Assembly: GCF_000219215.1 (NCBI RefSeq)
Contig: NC_015723.1
Span: 1,798,001-1,862,000 of the forward strand
Length of the DNA stretch: 64,000 bases
Origin: Cupriavidus necator N-1
GTDB lineage: Bacteria; Pseudomonadota; Gammaproteobacteria; Burkholderiales; Burkholderiaceae
Direction: 5' to 3'
Shown here piece by piece: positions 26,359-35,178 of the stretch. How positions within the stretch are numbered: the first letter of the stretch is position 1; every line of letters begins with the position of its first letter. The position numbers and the translations under genes are program-made. A model generated the notes under the pieces. The model ran no database searches. It saw only the letters and a program-made list of their open reading frames with translations, and had not been told where the DNA came from.

Positions 26359-27921
26359 CTAGTCCCGCTGGAACATCTTGAGCATGCGCTGCGTCACCAG
26401 GAAGCCGCCGGCGATATTGATGGTGGCCAGCAGCACCGCGCTGCCGGCAATCACCGCCGTCACCAGCGACGGCTTGCCCAGTTGCACCAGCGCCCCCACC
26501 ACGATGATCCCGCTGATGGCATTGGTCACGCTCATCAGCGGCGTATGCAGCGCGGCGGTGACGTTCCACACCACCTGGTAGCCGACAAAGATCGCCAGCA
26601 CGAACACCGTGAAATGCGCCATGAAAGCCGGCGGCGCGACCGCGCCCAGGCCCAGCAACGCAGCCACCGCGATGACCAGCGCGAGCAGCGTCGCGCCGGT
26701 GCGGCTGCGCGGCGGCTCGGCCTCGGCCTGCAGCGGCGGCGTCGCGGCCGGCGCCTGCTGCTGCGGGATCGCCACCGTCAGTGGCGGCGGCGGCCAGGTC
26801 ACCGTGCCCTGGTGCAGCACCGTGGCGCCGCGGATCATCTCGTCGTCCATGTCGACCACGAGCTGGCCGTCCTTGCCCGGCGTCAGCTCCGTCAGCAGGT
26901 GGCGGATATTGGTGCCATAGAGCTGGCTGGCCTGCGCGGCCATGCGGCTGGGCAGGTCGGTGTAGCCGATGATGGTCACGCCGTGCTGGCGCACCGCTTC
27001 GCCCGGCACGGTCAGCACGCAGTTGCCGCCCTGCTCAGCGGCCAGGTCGACCACCACGCTGCCGGCGCGCATCAGGCCCACCGTGCCGGCCTCAAGCAGC
27101 TTGGGCGCGGGCCTGCCCGGAATCAGCGCGGTGGTGATGATGATGTCGACCTCGCGCGCCTGTTCGGCAAAGAGGCGCATCTCGGCTTCGATAAAGGCCG
27201 GGCTCATCTCCTTGGCATAGCCGCCGCTGCCGCTGCCGTCCTCTTCGATCTCGACGGTCAGGAACTCGGCGCCCAGGCTTTCGATCTGCTGGCGCACCAC
27301 CGGCCGCGTATCGAAGGCGCGCACCACCGCCCCCAGGCTGCGCGCCGCGCCGATGGCCGCCAACCCCGCCACGCCCGCGCCGATCACCAGCACGCGCGCC
27401 GGCGGGATCTTGCCCGCGGCCGTGATCTGCCCGGCAAAGGGCCGGCCAAACGCATGCGCGGCTTCGATCACGGCGCGGTAGCCCGCCATATTGGCCATCG
27501 AGCTGAGCGCGTCCAGCTTCTGCGCGCGCGAGATGCGCGGCACGCAGTCCATCGCCAGCACGGTTGCGCCGCGCTGCGTCAGCCGGTCCAGCATCGCCAT
27601 CTGCTGCGCCGGCCAGACAAAGCCGATCAGCGTGGCATGCTTCTTCAGCAGCGCCGCCTCTTCCACGCCCAGGCTGGGATGGACCTGCGGCGGGCGCACC
27701 TTGATCACTACATCGACCGAGGCCCACAGGCTGGCCGCGTCGACAATGGCCGCACCGGCGGCACTGTAGTCAGCGTCGGAGAACGACGCTTCCTGGCCGG
27801 CGCCGGTCTCCACCACCACCTGGTAGCCCAGCTTGAGCAGTTCCCTGACCGAGTCGGGCGTGGCGGCAACGCGCCGCTCGCCCGGGTGGACTTCGCGTGG
27901 CACACCGATCGTCATTGGCAT
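26359..27921 (-). CDS. pntA: NAD(P) transhydrogenase, alpha subunit (undivided)
   Basis: 520-aa alpha subunit carrying the NAD-binding domain I ([20 protein letters not shown] start, [22 protein letters not shown] near 170) and, after a Pro/Ala/Gln-rich linker, four hydrophobic helices ([15 protein letters not shown] onwards). It is of the E. coli type, not split into PntAA and PntAB. The start is ATG 27921 or 27915; the open frame continuing to 28020 overlaps the upstream gene and is not family-like. It lies 37 bp after the FAH-family gene and 15 bp before pntB. Confidence 0.92.
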   Translation of the reverse strand: MPMTIGVPREVHPGERRVAATPDSVRELLKLGYQVVVETGAGQEASFSDADYSAAGAAIVDAASLWASVDVVIKVRPPQVHPSLGVEEAALLKKHATLIGFVWPAQQMAMLDRLTQRGATVLAMDCVPRISRAQKLDALSSMANMAGYRAVIEAAHAFGRPFAGQITAAGKIPPARVLVIGAGVAGLAAIGAARSLGAVVRAFDTRPVVRQQIESLGAEFLTVEIEEDGSGSGGYAKEMSPAFIEAEMRLFAEQAREVDIIITTALIPGRPAPKLLEAGTVGLMRAGSVVVDLAAEQGGNCVLTVPGEAVRQHGVTIIGYTDLPSRMAAQASQLYGTNIRHLLTELTPGKDGQLVVDMDDEMIRGATVLHQGTVTWPPPPLTVAIPQQQAPAATPPLQAEAEPPRSRTGATLLALVIAVAALLGLGAVAPPAFMAHFTVFVLAIFVGYQVVWNVTAALHTPLMSVTNAISGIIVVGALVQLGKPSLVTAVIAGSAVLLATINIAGGFLVTQRMLKMFQRD

Positions 27922-27958
27922 GGCATTCACCGTTTTATGGAAGGAATCGGGCGCCGGC

Positions 27959-28741
27959 TCAGCCGCGCACGTGGTTGACCAGCGAGCCGATGCCCGCGAT
28001 CGCCACCTCGACCACCGCACCGTCCTTCATCGACCCCACGCCGATCGAGGTGCCGCACGCAATCACGTCGCCGGGCATCAGCGTCAGGTCCTGCGAGATC
28101 CGGCTGACCTGTTCCTCGGGCGAGAAGATCATGTCCGACAGCGGGTAGTTCTGCCGCTCCACGCCATCGAGCCGCGTGATGACGCTGGCGGCTTTCCAGT
28201 TGAAGCCGCAGACAATGGCCGGGCCGATGCAGCCGAAGGTGTCGAAGCCCTTGGCGCGCGTCCACTGCGGGAAGTTGGGGTCGGCTGTGATCAGCTCGGC
28301 CGCGGTCACGTCGTTGACGACGGTGTAGCCGAAGATATGCGCGCCGGCCTCGGCCACCGACACATTGCGCGCCTTGCTGCCGATCACGATGCCCAACTCG
28401 CCCTCATAGACGATCTTGCCGTCGTAGCTCTTGGGGCGCAGCACGGCATCGCCCGGCCCGGCCAGCGACGAGGCCGGCTTGAGCAGGAACAGCGGATGCG
28501 TGGGCACAGGCTTTTCCAGCTTGCGCGCGAGCGCATGGAAGTTGTTCCACAGCGCCACCACCTTGCCCGGCGCACTGGGCGCGAGCAGCGTCAGCAACGC
28601 GCGGTCATGCACGGCCCCCGTGGGGGCGGGGTCGTTGAAACCGTCGCCGTCATATTCGATGACACGGTTGCCATCGGCTTTGTCGATGCGGCCATGGCCG
28701 ATGCTGCCGTCGGCGCGGCGAAATCGTATCCAGGTTTGCAC
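27959..28741 (-). CDS. Fumarylacetoacetate hydrolase (FAH) family protein
   Basis: 260-aa enzyme of the FAH fold, a family of acylpyruvases, 2-oxo acid hydratases and oxaloacetate decarboxylases that use a divalent metal. Metal ligands appear in [16 protein letters not shown] (two Glu) and in [10 protein letters not shown] (Asp). [17 protein letters not shown] is the C-terminal signature. The start is GTG 28741, placed six bases after AAGGAG; an ATG there is out of frame. It lies in the frc2-pntAB operon, between a transferase and the transhydrogenase. Its substrate is unknown; oxaloacetate or another 2-oxo acid linked to glyoxylate metabolism would fit. Confidence 0.83.
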   Translation of the reverse strand: MQTWIRFRRADGSIGHGRIDKADGNRVIEYDGDGFNDPAPTGAVHDRALLTLLAPSAPGKVVALWNNFHALARKLEKPVPTHPLFLLKPASSLAGPGDAVLRPKSYDGKIVYEGELGIVIGSKARNVSVAEAGAHIFGYTVVNDVTAAELITADPNFPQWTRAKGFDTFGCIGPAIVCGFNWKAASVITRLDGVERQNYPLSDMIFSPEEQVSRISQDLTLMPGDVIACGTSIGVGSMKDGAVVEVAIAGIGSLVNHVRG

Positions 28742-28840
28742 AGCATGCTCCTTGCGCAGGCAAAGGGAGACCCTGCCTGCTCGGATGTCGGTTGCAGGAT
28801 CTTGGAAGAAATGGGATCGCGGGCGGCTCGCGCCCGGAAT

Positions 28841-28868
28841 CGTCATTCCCGCACAGGCGGGAATGACG
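28841..28868. repeat. REP-like palindrome
   Basis: Perfect 12-bp arms CGTCATTCCCGC / GCGGGAATGACG around ACAG. This matches the common dispersed GTCATTCCCGC...GCGGGAATGAC element of many proteobacteria. It sits in the 138-bp gap between frc2 and the FAH-family gene, where it may stabilise the upstream mRNA. Only one copy is in the window. Confidence 0.75.
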
Positions 28869-28879
28869 TCAGGCTTGCG

Positions 28880-30112
28880 TCATACCGCGCCGGCCAGCTT
28901 CATCGCGGCGATCTGCGCGGGCGAGCGCCCCAGCCACTCGAGGATCTCTTCGGTATGCTCGCCCAGCAGCGGCGAGCGCTCGATCTCCACCGGCGACGCC
29001 GAGAGCGTGATCGGGCAGCCCAGCTGCACGTAGCTGCCGCGCTGCGGGTGCTCCAGCTCCTTCAGGTAGCCGCGCTGGTACAGCGACTCGTCCTCGATCA
29101 GGTCTTTCATCGACAGGATCGGGCCGCACGGCACATCGACCTCGTTGAGCGCCGCCATCACGTCGAACTTGCTGCGGCCGCCGGTCCATTTCTCGATCAC
29201 GGCGAAGCAGTCGGCCAGGTGTTTGAGGCGTGCCTCGGGCGTGGCGTAGTCCGGATTGGTGATCAGGTCCTCGCGCCCGCACAGGCGCATCAGCGGCTCC
29301 CAGCCCTGCGGCTGGATGATGACGTAGACATAGTCGTTGGGGCCGCCCGGCGCGCAGCGCAGCGCCGCGCCCGGCTGGCCGCCGCCCGAGGCATTGCCGG
29401 CGCGCGGCACGTGGTCGCCGAACTCTTCGTTGGGGTACTCGCGCAGCGGGCCGTTGGACAGGCGCTGCTGGTCGCGCAGCTTGACGCGGCACAGGTTCAG
29501 CACCGCGTCCTGCATCGCCACTTCCACGCGCTGGCCGCGGCCGGTGTGCTCGCGCTGCAGCAGCGCGGCCAGGATGCCGACCACGCAATGCACGCCCGTG
29601 CCTGAATCACCGATCTGCGCGCCGGTGACGGTGGGCACGCCCTCGGCATCGCCCGTGGTGGAGGCCGACCCGCCCATGCACTGGGCCACGTTCTCATACG
29701 CCTTGCAGTCCGCGTACGGCCCCGGGCCGAAGCCCTTGATCGAGGCATAGACCAGCCGCGGGTTCAGGTCCTGCAGGTGGTCCCAGTCAAAGCCGGCGCG
29801 CTCCAGCACGCCCGGCCCGAAGTTCTCGATCAGCACGTCGCAGCGCTGGACCAGGTCTTCGAGCAGCGCCTTGCCTTCGGGCGTCTTCATGTTCAGCGTC
29901 AGGCTGCGCTTGTTGCTGTTGAGCATGGTGAAGTACAGGCTGTCGGCATTGGGCACGTCGCGCAGCTGGCTGCGGGTAATGTCCCCGCGGCCGGGCATTT
30001 CCACCTTGATCACGTCCGCGCCCAGCCACGCCATCAGCTGCGTGGCCGAGGGGCCCGCCTGGACGTGGGTCATGTCCAGGATGCGAACGCCTTGCAGTGC
30101 CTTGGTTTCCAT
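28880..30112 (-). CDS. frc: Formyl-CoA:oxalate CoA-transferase family protein (second copy)
   Basis: 410-aa class III CoA-transferase closely related to the frc at 19631-20881, with catalytic Asp169 (AQIGDSGTG), Gln18 (MTHVQAG) and the glycine loop SGGGQPG. The start ATG 30112 (METKALQGV) follows GAGGAGAC; an ATG ten codons earlier lies in the ribosome-site region. It is first gene of the operon frc2-fah-pntA-pntB. Its promoter segment is a near copy of that of oxc, with operators E and F. It may be a second oxalate:formyl-CoA transferase or use another acid (for example succinyl-CoA:oxalate). Confidence 0.88.
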   Translation of the reverse strand: METKALQGVRILDMTHVQAGPSATQLMAWLGADVIKVEMPGRGDITRSQLRDVPNADSLYFTMLNSNKRSLTLNMKTPEGKALLEDLVQRCDVLIENFGPGVLERAGFDWDHLQDLNPRLVYASIKGFGPGPYADCKAYENVAQCMGGSASTTGDAEGVPTVTGAQIGDSGTGVHCVVGILAALLQREHTGRGQRVEVAMQDAVLNLCRVKLRDQQRLSNGPLREYPNEEFGDHVPRAGNASGGGQPGAALRCAPGGPNDYVYVIIQPQGWEPLMRLCGREDLITNPDYATPEARLKHLADCFAVIEKWTGGRSKFDVMAALNEVDVPCGPILSMKDLIEDESLYQRGYLKELEHPQRGSYVQLGCPITLSASPVEIERSPLLGEHTEEILEWLGRSPAQIAAMKLAGAV

Positions 30113-30198
30113 TTCGGATGTCTCCTCGGGCGATGGTTTCACTTGTATATGGTCTGATTCCTGGTGCTCGGCGCGTACTCACTTGGGTCCGTTCCGGC

Positions 30199-30290
30199 CT
30201 CTTGATGACATACGGTATGTGATATATCAGAAGAGAGCAAGAGGAGTTTGCCCGGTGCGACACAAATTTCGACGATGCAATGCAGCAATC
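30199..30290 (-). repeat. Promoter segment duplicated before oxc and frc2 (copy 2)
   Basis: 34 bp identical to 22874-22907, then interrupted similarity to 30290. It contains operator E and the CTCTTG ... CAAGAG dyad. Confidence 0.75.
30210..30229 (-). promoter_or_regulatory. Oxalate-regulon operator, site E (frc2-fah-pntAB)
   Basis: ATACGGTATGTGATATATCA, core centre about 112 bp before the frc2 start. Confidence 0.85.
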
Positions 30291-30361
30291 GGCCGGTTTC
30301 GCCTGTCGGAAGTGGGAAACCCAGGGAAATTCCGAATCAATCAGCCAGGATTTTTTCGCAT

Positions 30362-30377
30362 TGATATATCACATACC
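30362..30377 (+). promoter_or_regulatory. Oxalate-regulon operator, distal site F
   Basis: TGATATATCACATACC, the perfect inverse of the extended motif, about 140 bp upstream of site E and about 70 bp beyond the gntR stop-side terminator. Confidence 0.78.
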
Positions 30378-30420
30378 ATAGCGCGAAACGCTCGCCCGCC
30401 ATCCGGAAACGCACAAAAGC

Positions 30421-30448
30421 AAAACGGCGGACCCAGGTCCGCCGTTTT
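30421..30448 (-). terminator. Terminator of the gntR gene
   Basis: Stem AAAACGGCGGACC / GGTCCGCCGTTTT, ending in a T run on either strand. It is 21 bp after the GntR stop codon. Confidence 0.85.
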
Positions 30449-30469
30449 GCCGCCCTGCCCCGCACGCCT

Positions 30470-31189
30470 TCAGTCGAGGAAGTCGCAGTGCCGTTCCACG
30501 TAGTCAGCCAGGTCCAGCGAATGCTGCCGCACCAGGCGCTCGGCCAGCTCGGTATCGCGCTTCTCAAGCGCCTCGATGATGCGCAGGTGGTCCACGATGG
30601 AGCGTGCCGCCCGGTCGCTCTGCGAGATCGTCATCTTCCGGATCGCGCGCACGTGGATAAAGATATTGCGGATCGTGTCCATGATGATGTGCGACTTGGA
30701 CAGCTGCACGATCGCCTGGTGGAACGCGATATTGGCGTCGGAATACTCTTCGATATGCTCGGCCGGGGTGGAATCGCGGAAGCTGTCGAACATGCTGCGC
30801 AGCTGGGCGATCTCGGCATCGGTGGCGTTCTCCGTGGCCAGCCGCGCCGCCATGCTTTCCAGCGCGGCCCACATCTGGATCATCTCCACGATCTCGCGCT
30901 TGGTCTTGCGCATGATGTAGATGCCGCGCCGGGGCACGGTGCGCAGGAAGCCTTCCTGCTCCAGCAGCGTCATGGCTTCGCGGATGGGCGTGCGGCTGAC
31001 ACCCATGGCCTCGCTTAGCACCCGCTCATCGAGGCGGATCTCGTCGCGCGACTGGTAGATGTCAGCGTCAGCGATGGCCTGGCGCAACATGGCGTAGGCC
31101 TGGTCGCGCAGGCTTGCGCCGGCGTTGATCGGTTGCACGGACAAGGCCAGCCCGTTGGGCTGGACGATGGATTGGCTTTGCGCAGACAT
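30470..31189 (-). CDS. GntR-family (FCD) regulator, probable oxalate-regulon regulator
   Basis: 239-aa regulator with a winged helix (RLDERVLSEAMGVSRTPIREAMTLLEQEGFLRTVPRRGIYI split across residues 50-93) and an all-helical FCD ligand domain. The metal-site pattern is visible as DANIAFHQAI near 150, IVDHLRIIEAL and the final HSLDLADYVERH. It lies between frc2 and the PanE-like gene, its own terminator follows, and a degenerate operator copy lies 152 bp upstream. It is the only GntR gene inside the operator-bearing island and therefore the best candidate for binding TGATATATCA sites. Whether it represses or activates, and its ligand (oxalate, oxalyl-CoA, glyoxylate), cannot be read. Confidence 0.85.
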   Translation of the reverse strand: MSAQSQSIVQPNGLALSVQPINAGASLRDQAYAMLRQAIADADIYQSRDEIRLDERVLSEAMGVSRTPIREAMTLLEQEGFLRTVPRRGIYIMRKTKREIVEMIQMWAALESMAARLATENATDAEIAQLRSMFDSFRDSTPAEHIEEYSDANIAFHQAIVQLSKSHIIMDTIRNIFIHVRAIRKMTISQSDRAARSIVDHLRIIEALEKRDTELAERLVRQHSLDLADYVERHCDFLD

Positions 31190-31340
31190 GAATGAGCTCG
31201 TGTGAGACCAGCGGCAGGGTGGCCGGAATGGCTACCGCCGCATTGCCGCACAGCTTAGCAAAAACGCCTGACCCATTACGAAAACGCATCAAACAATGCG
31301 TTGTTGTCATGCATCGGCACAGTAGCGGTGCGCGGTCTGT

Positions 31341-31356
31341 CGTATATGGTATATCA
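31341..31356 (-). promoter_or_regulatory. Oxalate-regulon operator, degenerate site H (gntR)
   Basis: CGTATATGGTATATCA, three mismatches from GGTATGTGATATATCA, upstream of gntR. Suggests autoregulation. Confidence 0.5.
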
Positions 31357-31421
31357 CTATCGCCCTGCCTTTCTCGCTTCGCAAGCCCGGCGCACGCCAT
31401 CTTGGCGCGCCTGGCGTGCGC

Positions 31422-31452
31422 CAGGGGATACCTGACCCGGCGGTATCCCCTG
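31422..31452. terminator. Stem-loop after the PanE-like gene
   Basis: Perfect 11-bp arms CAGGGGATACC / GGTATCCCCTG with a 9-base loop, 14 bp beyond the stop codon. There is no T run in the direction of the gene, so it may be a stabilising hairpin more than a terminator. Confidence 0.55.
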
Positions 31453-31465
31453 TTTCCAGCCGCGC

Positions 31466-32443
31466 TCAGGCAGCCAGCTTGGCCATCGTGTCGCGCTGCT
31501 TGATCAGCCCCAGCACGGCGTCGCACATCGGCGTGGGCTGCGCGACCAGGCGTCCCATTTCCTGCACCACGGTCAGCAGCGGGTCGATTTCCATGGCCCG
31601 CCCGGCCTCCAGGTCCTGCAGCATCGAGGTCTTGTGCGCGCCCACCGCACCGGCGCCGTCGATGCGCCGCTCCACGTCGACGCGGAACTTCACCCCGAAG
31701 CGCTCGGCGATGCCCTGCGCCTCCACCATCATCTGGCGCGACAGCGCCCGCGTGGCCGGGTCGGCGGTGATGACGTCGAGCGTGGCATGCGTGAGCGCGC
31801 TGATCGGGTTGAAGCACAGGTTGCCCCACAGCTTGAGCCAGATCTCGTCGCGGATGTTGTCGCGCACCGGGGCGTCCAGGTCGGCGGCCATCATCATTTC
31901 GCTCAGCCGGGTCACGCGCGCGGAGCGGCTGCCATCCGGCTCGCCCAGCGGAAACTTCTTGCCGTAGACATGCTTGATCACGCCGGGCGCAACGATCTCG
32001 GCCGCGGGATATACCACGCAGCCGATCGCCCGCTCCGGCCCCAGTCCCTTCCATTGGCGCCCGCCGGGATCGACGCTTTCCAGCGTGCTGCCGGCCAGTT
32101 CGCCGCCATGCTTGTAGAAGTACCAGTACGGAATGCCGTTGACGCCGGTGACGACCGCGGTTTCCGGCCCCAGCAGCGGCTGCATCTGGTCCACCACGCC
32201 CGGCACGGAATGCGCCTTGAGGGTGATGAACACATAGTCCTGGTGCCCGAGCTCGCGCGGGTCGCTGGTGCATCGCACCTTGGCCACACGCTCCTCGCCG
32301 TCGATCTGCAGTTTGACGCCATGTTCCTGCATTGCCGCGAGATGGGGGCCGCGCGCGACGAAGCTGACCTCCGCCCCCGCGCGCGCCAGCTGCGCCCCGA
32401 CATAGCCGCCGATGGCGCCTGCACCGTAGATACACACTTTCAT
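31466..32443 (-). CDS. PanE/ApbA-family reductase, candidate oxalyl-CoA reductase
   Basis: 325-aa 6-phosphogluconate-dehydrogenase-fold enzyme with the N-terminal NADP motif YGAGAIGGYVGAQLARAG, the NGIPYWYF segment with a nearby Lys (about residue 112), and the C-terminal ketopantoate-reductase domain (KLWGNLCFNPISALTHATL). The ATG at 32443 follows AAGGAGACAGC, and the oxalate operator G starts 34 bp further upstream. In Methylobacterium extorquens the PanE2 protein was reported to be the oxalyl-CoA reductase that makes glyoxylate. Shared regulation with oxc, frc and pntAB makes that role likely here. Ketopantoate reduction remains possible. A second, separate PanE-like gene is at 54584. Confidence 0.75.
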   Translation of the reverse strand: MKVCIYGAGAIGGYVGAQLARAGAEVSFVARGPHLAAMQEHGVKLQIDGEERVAKVRCTSDPRELGHQDYVFITLKAHSVPGVVDQMQPLLGPETAVVTGVNGIPYWYFYKHGGELAGSTLESVDPGGRQWKGLGPERAIGCVVYPAAEIVAPGVIKHVYGKKFPLGEPDGSRSARVTRLSEMMMAADLDAPVRDNIRDEIWLKLWGNLCFNPISALTHATLDVITADPATRALSRQMMVEAQGIAERFGVKFRVDVERRIDGAGAVGAHKTSMLQDLEAGRAMEIDPLLTVVQEMGRLVAQPTPMCDAVLGLIKQRDTMAKLAA

Positions 32444-32476
32444 TGCTGTCTCCTTGATGGCCCGATTTAGATGCTT

Positions 32477-32491
32477 TGATATATCACATAC
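32477..32491 (+). promoter_or_regulatory. Oxalate-regulon operator, site G (PanE-like reductase)
   Basis: TGATATATCACATAC followed by TAT, 34-48 bp upstream of the start codon. This is closer than in the other genes and inverted relative to A, B, C and E, so the promoter geometry differs. Confidence 0.75.
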
Positions 32492-32648
32492 TATATTCCA
32501 TAGAGGCGCATGGCAACCGCGTCAAACAACCTTTATCTTTCCGGATCACACTGCGCGTGCAAGCGGCGCTGCGCTAACATGACGCCTGCATGTGCCCCGG
32601 GCGGACCACCGTCCGGCGCCAGCCTGCAACCTGACACCCGGAGCCCTC

Positions 32649-33404
32649 ATGGAAGCGTCGTTGGCATTGCTGCAGGACCCCGCCGCGTGGGCGGCGCTGG
32701 CCACCCTGGTGGCCATGGAAATCGTGCTTGGGATCGACAACCTGATCTTCATCTCGATCCTGACCAACAAGCTGCCAGAAGCCATGCGCGAAAAGGCGCG
32801 CAAGATCGGCATCAGCCTGGCGCTGGTGATGCGCCTGGGCCTGCTGGCCACCATCGCCTTCATCGTCAAGCTCACCGAGCCGGTGTTCACCATCCTGGGC
32901 CAGGGGCTGTCGTGGCGCGACATCATCCTGATTGCGGGCGGCGCCTTCCTGGTCTGGAAGGCCACGCGCGAAATCCACCACCATGTCTCGGCGGACGAGG
33001 AAGCCGAGGAAGGCGGCACGGCCAAGGCGGTGCAGAGCTTTGCCTCGGCCATCGGCCAGATCCTGGTGCTGGACTTGGTGTTCTCGATCGACAGCATCAT
33101 TACCGCGGTCGGCATGACCGAGCATGTGCAGATCATGTTCGTGGCGGTGATCGCCGCGGTGATGGCGATGCTGTTCGCGGCCACACCGCTGGCCAACTTC
33201 ATCAACCGCAACCCGACCATCGTGATGCTGGCGCTGGCCTTCCTGATGATGATCGGCATGACACTGGTCGCGGAGGGCCTCGGCACCCATGTGCCCAAGG
33301 GCTATATCTATACGGCGATGGCGTTCTCGGCCGCGGTCGAGGGGCTGAATATGCTGGCGCGGCAACGGCGCCAGCGGCGCCGGGCCGGCGGGCAGGCGCA
33401 CTGA
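32649..33404 (+). CDS. TerC-family integral membrane protein
   Basis: 251-aa membrane protein of the TerC family, with seven predicted helices and the two acidic family motifs [15 protein letters not shown] (residues 21-35) and [16 protein letters not shown]. The cytoplasmic loop has [14 protein letters not shown]. Family members export manganese or other metals, or take part in tellurite resistance; the specific role is unknown. The start ATG 32649 follows GGAGCCCTC, and an open frame from 32592 has no ribosome site. No other tellurite gene is nearby. OpgD follows 133 bp downstream. Confidence 0.85.
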   Translation: MEASLALLQDPAAWAALATLVAMEIVLGIDNLIFISILTNKLPEAMREKARKIGISLALVMRLGLLATIAFIVKLTEPVFTILGQGLSWRDIILIAGGAFLVWKATREIHHHVSADEEAEEGGTAKAVQSFASAIGQILVLDLVFSIDSIITAVGMTEHVQIMFVAVIAAVMAMLFAATPLANFINRNPTIVMLALAFLMMIGMTLVAEGLGTHVPKGYIYTAMAFSAAVEGLNMLARQRRQRRRAGGQAH

Positions 33405-33537
33405 TGTGCGGCGGCGGCCGCTTGCAGTCAGGCTGCGGGCGGCTGCCTGTAACAGAGGGTGTCCGAACTTTTCGCGGACGGCGGCGTCTCTTACAGTTCT
33501 GCACAACCCCCGGACAATAAAAGGACGCTCTCGCCAC

Positions 33538-35151
33538 ATGATGAACCGCCGAACCCTGCTGGTCTCCGCCACTGCCTCCGCCGCGCTCGCCGCACTGGGC
33601 ATTACCCCGTCGGTGCTGGCAGCCAGCCGGATCAAGCTCGGCGAGGCCCAGCCATTCGGTTTCGACGCCCTGATCGAACGGGCCCGCGCGCTGGCCGGCA
33701 AGCCCTACGCGCCGCCGCCGTCGCCGCCCGCGGACGTGCTGTCCCGCATCGACTACGACGCCCACGGCAAGATCCGCTTCCGCACCGACGACGCGCTCTT
33801 TGCCAGTGGCCCCGGGCAGTTCCCGGTTACCTTCTTTCACCTCGGCACGTACTTCCGCACGCCGGTGCGCATGCACGTGATCGAGCGCGCCAAGGGCAGC
33901 CCCGCCAAGGCCCGCGAGATCGTCTACGACGACGCCTACTTCGACATGCCGGCCGACAGCCCCGCGCACAAGCTGCCGCCGGGCAGCGGCTTTGCCGGCT
34001 TCCGCTTCCAGGAAAGCCGCCTCGGCGACCAGAAAACGCGCGACTGGCGCAAGAACGACTGGGTTGCCTTCCTCGGGGCATCGTATTTCCGCGCCATCGG
34101 CGACCTGTACCAGTACGGGCTGTCCGCGCGCGGCGTTGCCATCGACGTGGCCGAGGCCGGCAAGTCCGAGGAATTCCCGGCCTTCACCCATTTCTGGTTC
34201 GAAACGCCTGAGGGCAACGGCGATACCGTCACGGTCTATGCCCTGCTGGATGGCCCCAGCATCGCCGGCGCCTACCGCTTCGTCATGCAGCGTGGCAAGG
34301 CCGTGATCATGGATGTGGAATGCGCGCTGTTCCTGCGCAAGGATGTGGGCCGGCTGGGGCTGGCGCCGCTGACCTCGATGTTCTGGTTCTCTGAAGGCAT
34401 CAAGGGCACCGCCGTCGACTGGCGCCCAGAGGTGCACGACTCCGACGGCCTGGCGCTGTGGAACGGCGCCGGCGAGCATATCTGGCGCCCGCTGAACAAC
34501 CCGCCGCAGACCACGGCCTCGGCGTTTTCCGACGACAACCCCAAGGGCTTCGGGCTGCTGCAGCGCGACCGCCTGTTCGACCACTACCAGGACGGCGTCA
34601 ACTATGAGCGCCGCCCGAGCCTGTGGGTCGAGCCGCGCGACGGCTGGGGCGCCGGTTCGGTGCAGCTGGTTGAGCTGCGCACCGATGACGAGATCCACGA
34701 CAACATCGTCGCCATGTGGGTGCCCAAGGCCCCGGCCAAGGCCGGCAGCACCTACCGCCTGCGCTACCGGCTGCACTGGCAGGCCGACGAGCCCTTCCCC
34801 TCGCCGCTGGCGCGCTGCGTGGCCACGCGCCTGGGCAATGGCGGCCAGCCGGGCCAGCCGCGGCCAAAGGGCGTGCGCAAGTTCATGGTTGAGTTCAAGG
34901 GCGCGCCGCTGGAAAAACTGCCCTTCGGCGTCAAACCCGAGGCCGTGCTGACCGCCTCGCGCGGCACCTTCTCCTACGTCTTCACCGAGGCCGTTCCCAA
35001 CGGCGTGCCGGGCCACTGGCGTGCCCAGTTCGACCTGACCGCCGACGGCAACCAGCCGGTCGATATCCGCCTGTTCCTGAGGATGAACGGCAAGCCGCTG
35101 TCCGAGACCTGGCTCTATCAATACCATCCGTTCCAGTCACCGGCGGGCTGA
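33538..35151 (+). CDS. opgD: Periplasmic glucan biosynthesis protein, MdoG/OpgD family
   Basis: 537-aa protein that modifies the backbone of osmoregulated periplasmic glucans. The N terminus MMNRRTLLVSATASAALAALG is a twin-arginine signal as in OpgD (OpgG uses Sec), and the mature part has the family start IKLGEAQPFGFDALIERARALAG and FWFSEGIKGTAVDWRPEVHDSDGL (two parts around residue 290). The catalytic acidic residues of the beta-sandwich domain are probably in this latter region. The ATG at 33538 lies 12 bases after AAGGA, a long spacing; ATG 33541 is the alternative. A stem-loop follows. No opgH is in the window. Confidence 0.9.
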   Translation: MMNRRTLLVSATASAALAALGITPSVLAASRIKLGEAQPFGFDALIERARALAGKPYAPPPSPPADVLSRIDYDAHGKIRFRTDDALFASGPGQFPVTFFHLGTYFRTPVRMHVIERAKGSPAKAREIVYDDAYFDMPADSPAHKLPPGSGFAGFRFQESRLGDQKTRDWRKNDWVAFLGASYFRAIGDLYQYGLSARGVAIDVAEAGKSEEFPAFTHFWFETPEGNGDTVTVYALLDGPSIAGAYRFVMQRGKAVIMDVECALFLRKDVGRLGLAPLTSMFWFSEGIKGTAVDWRPEVHDSDGLALWNGAGEHIWRPLNNPPQTTASAFSDDNPKGFGLLQRDRLFDHYQDGVNYERRPSLWVEPRDGWGAGSVQLVELRTDDEIHDNIVAMWVPKAPAKAGSTYRLRYRLHWQADEPFPSPLARCVATRLGNGGQPGQPRPKGVRKFMVEFKGAPLEKLPFGVKPEAVLTASRGTFSYVFTEAVPNGVPGHWRAQFDLTADGNQPVDIRLFLRMNGKPLSETWLYQYHPFQSPAG

Positions 35152-35154
35152 AGC

Positions 35155-35178
35155 GCCCGGCACGGCCGCGCGCCGGGC
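35155..35178 (+). terminator. Probable terminator after opgD
   Basis: GCCCGGC / GCCGGGC stem with a 10-base loop followed by CCTTTA, four bases past the stop codon. The T run is weak. Confidence 0.5.

Noticed and set aside
24937..27978. Open frame of over 1,000 codons on the plus strand opposite pntAB
   Set aside because: Extreme His/Arg/Ala/Gln composition and no family resemblance; shadow of pntA and pntB.
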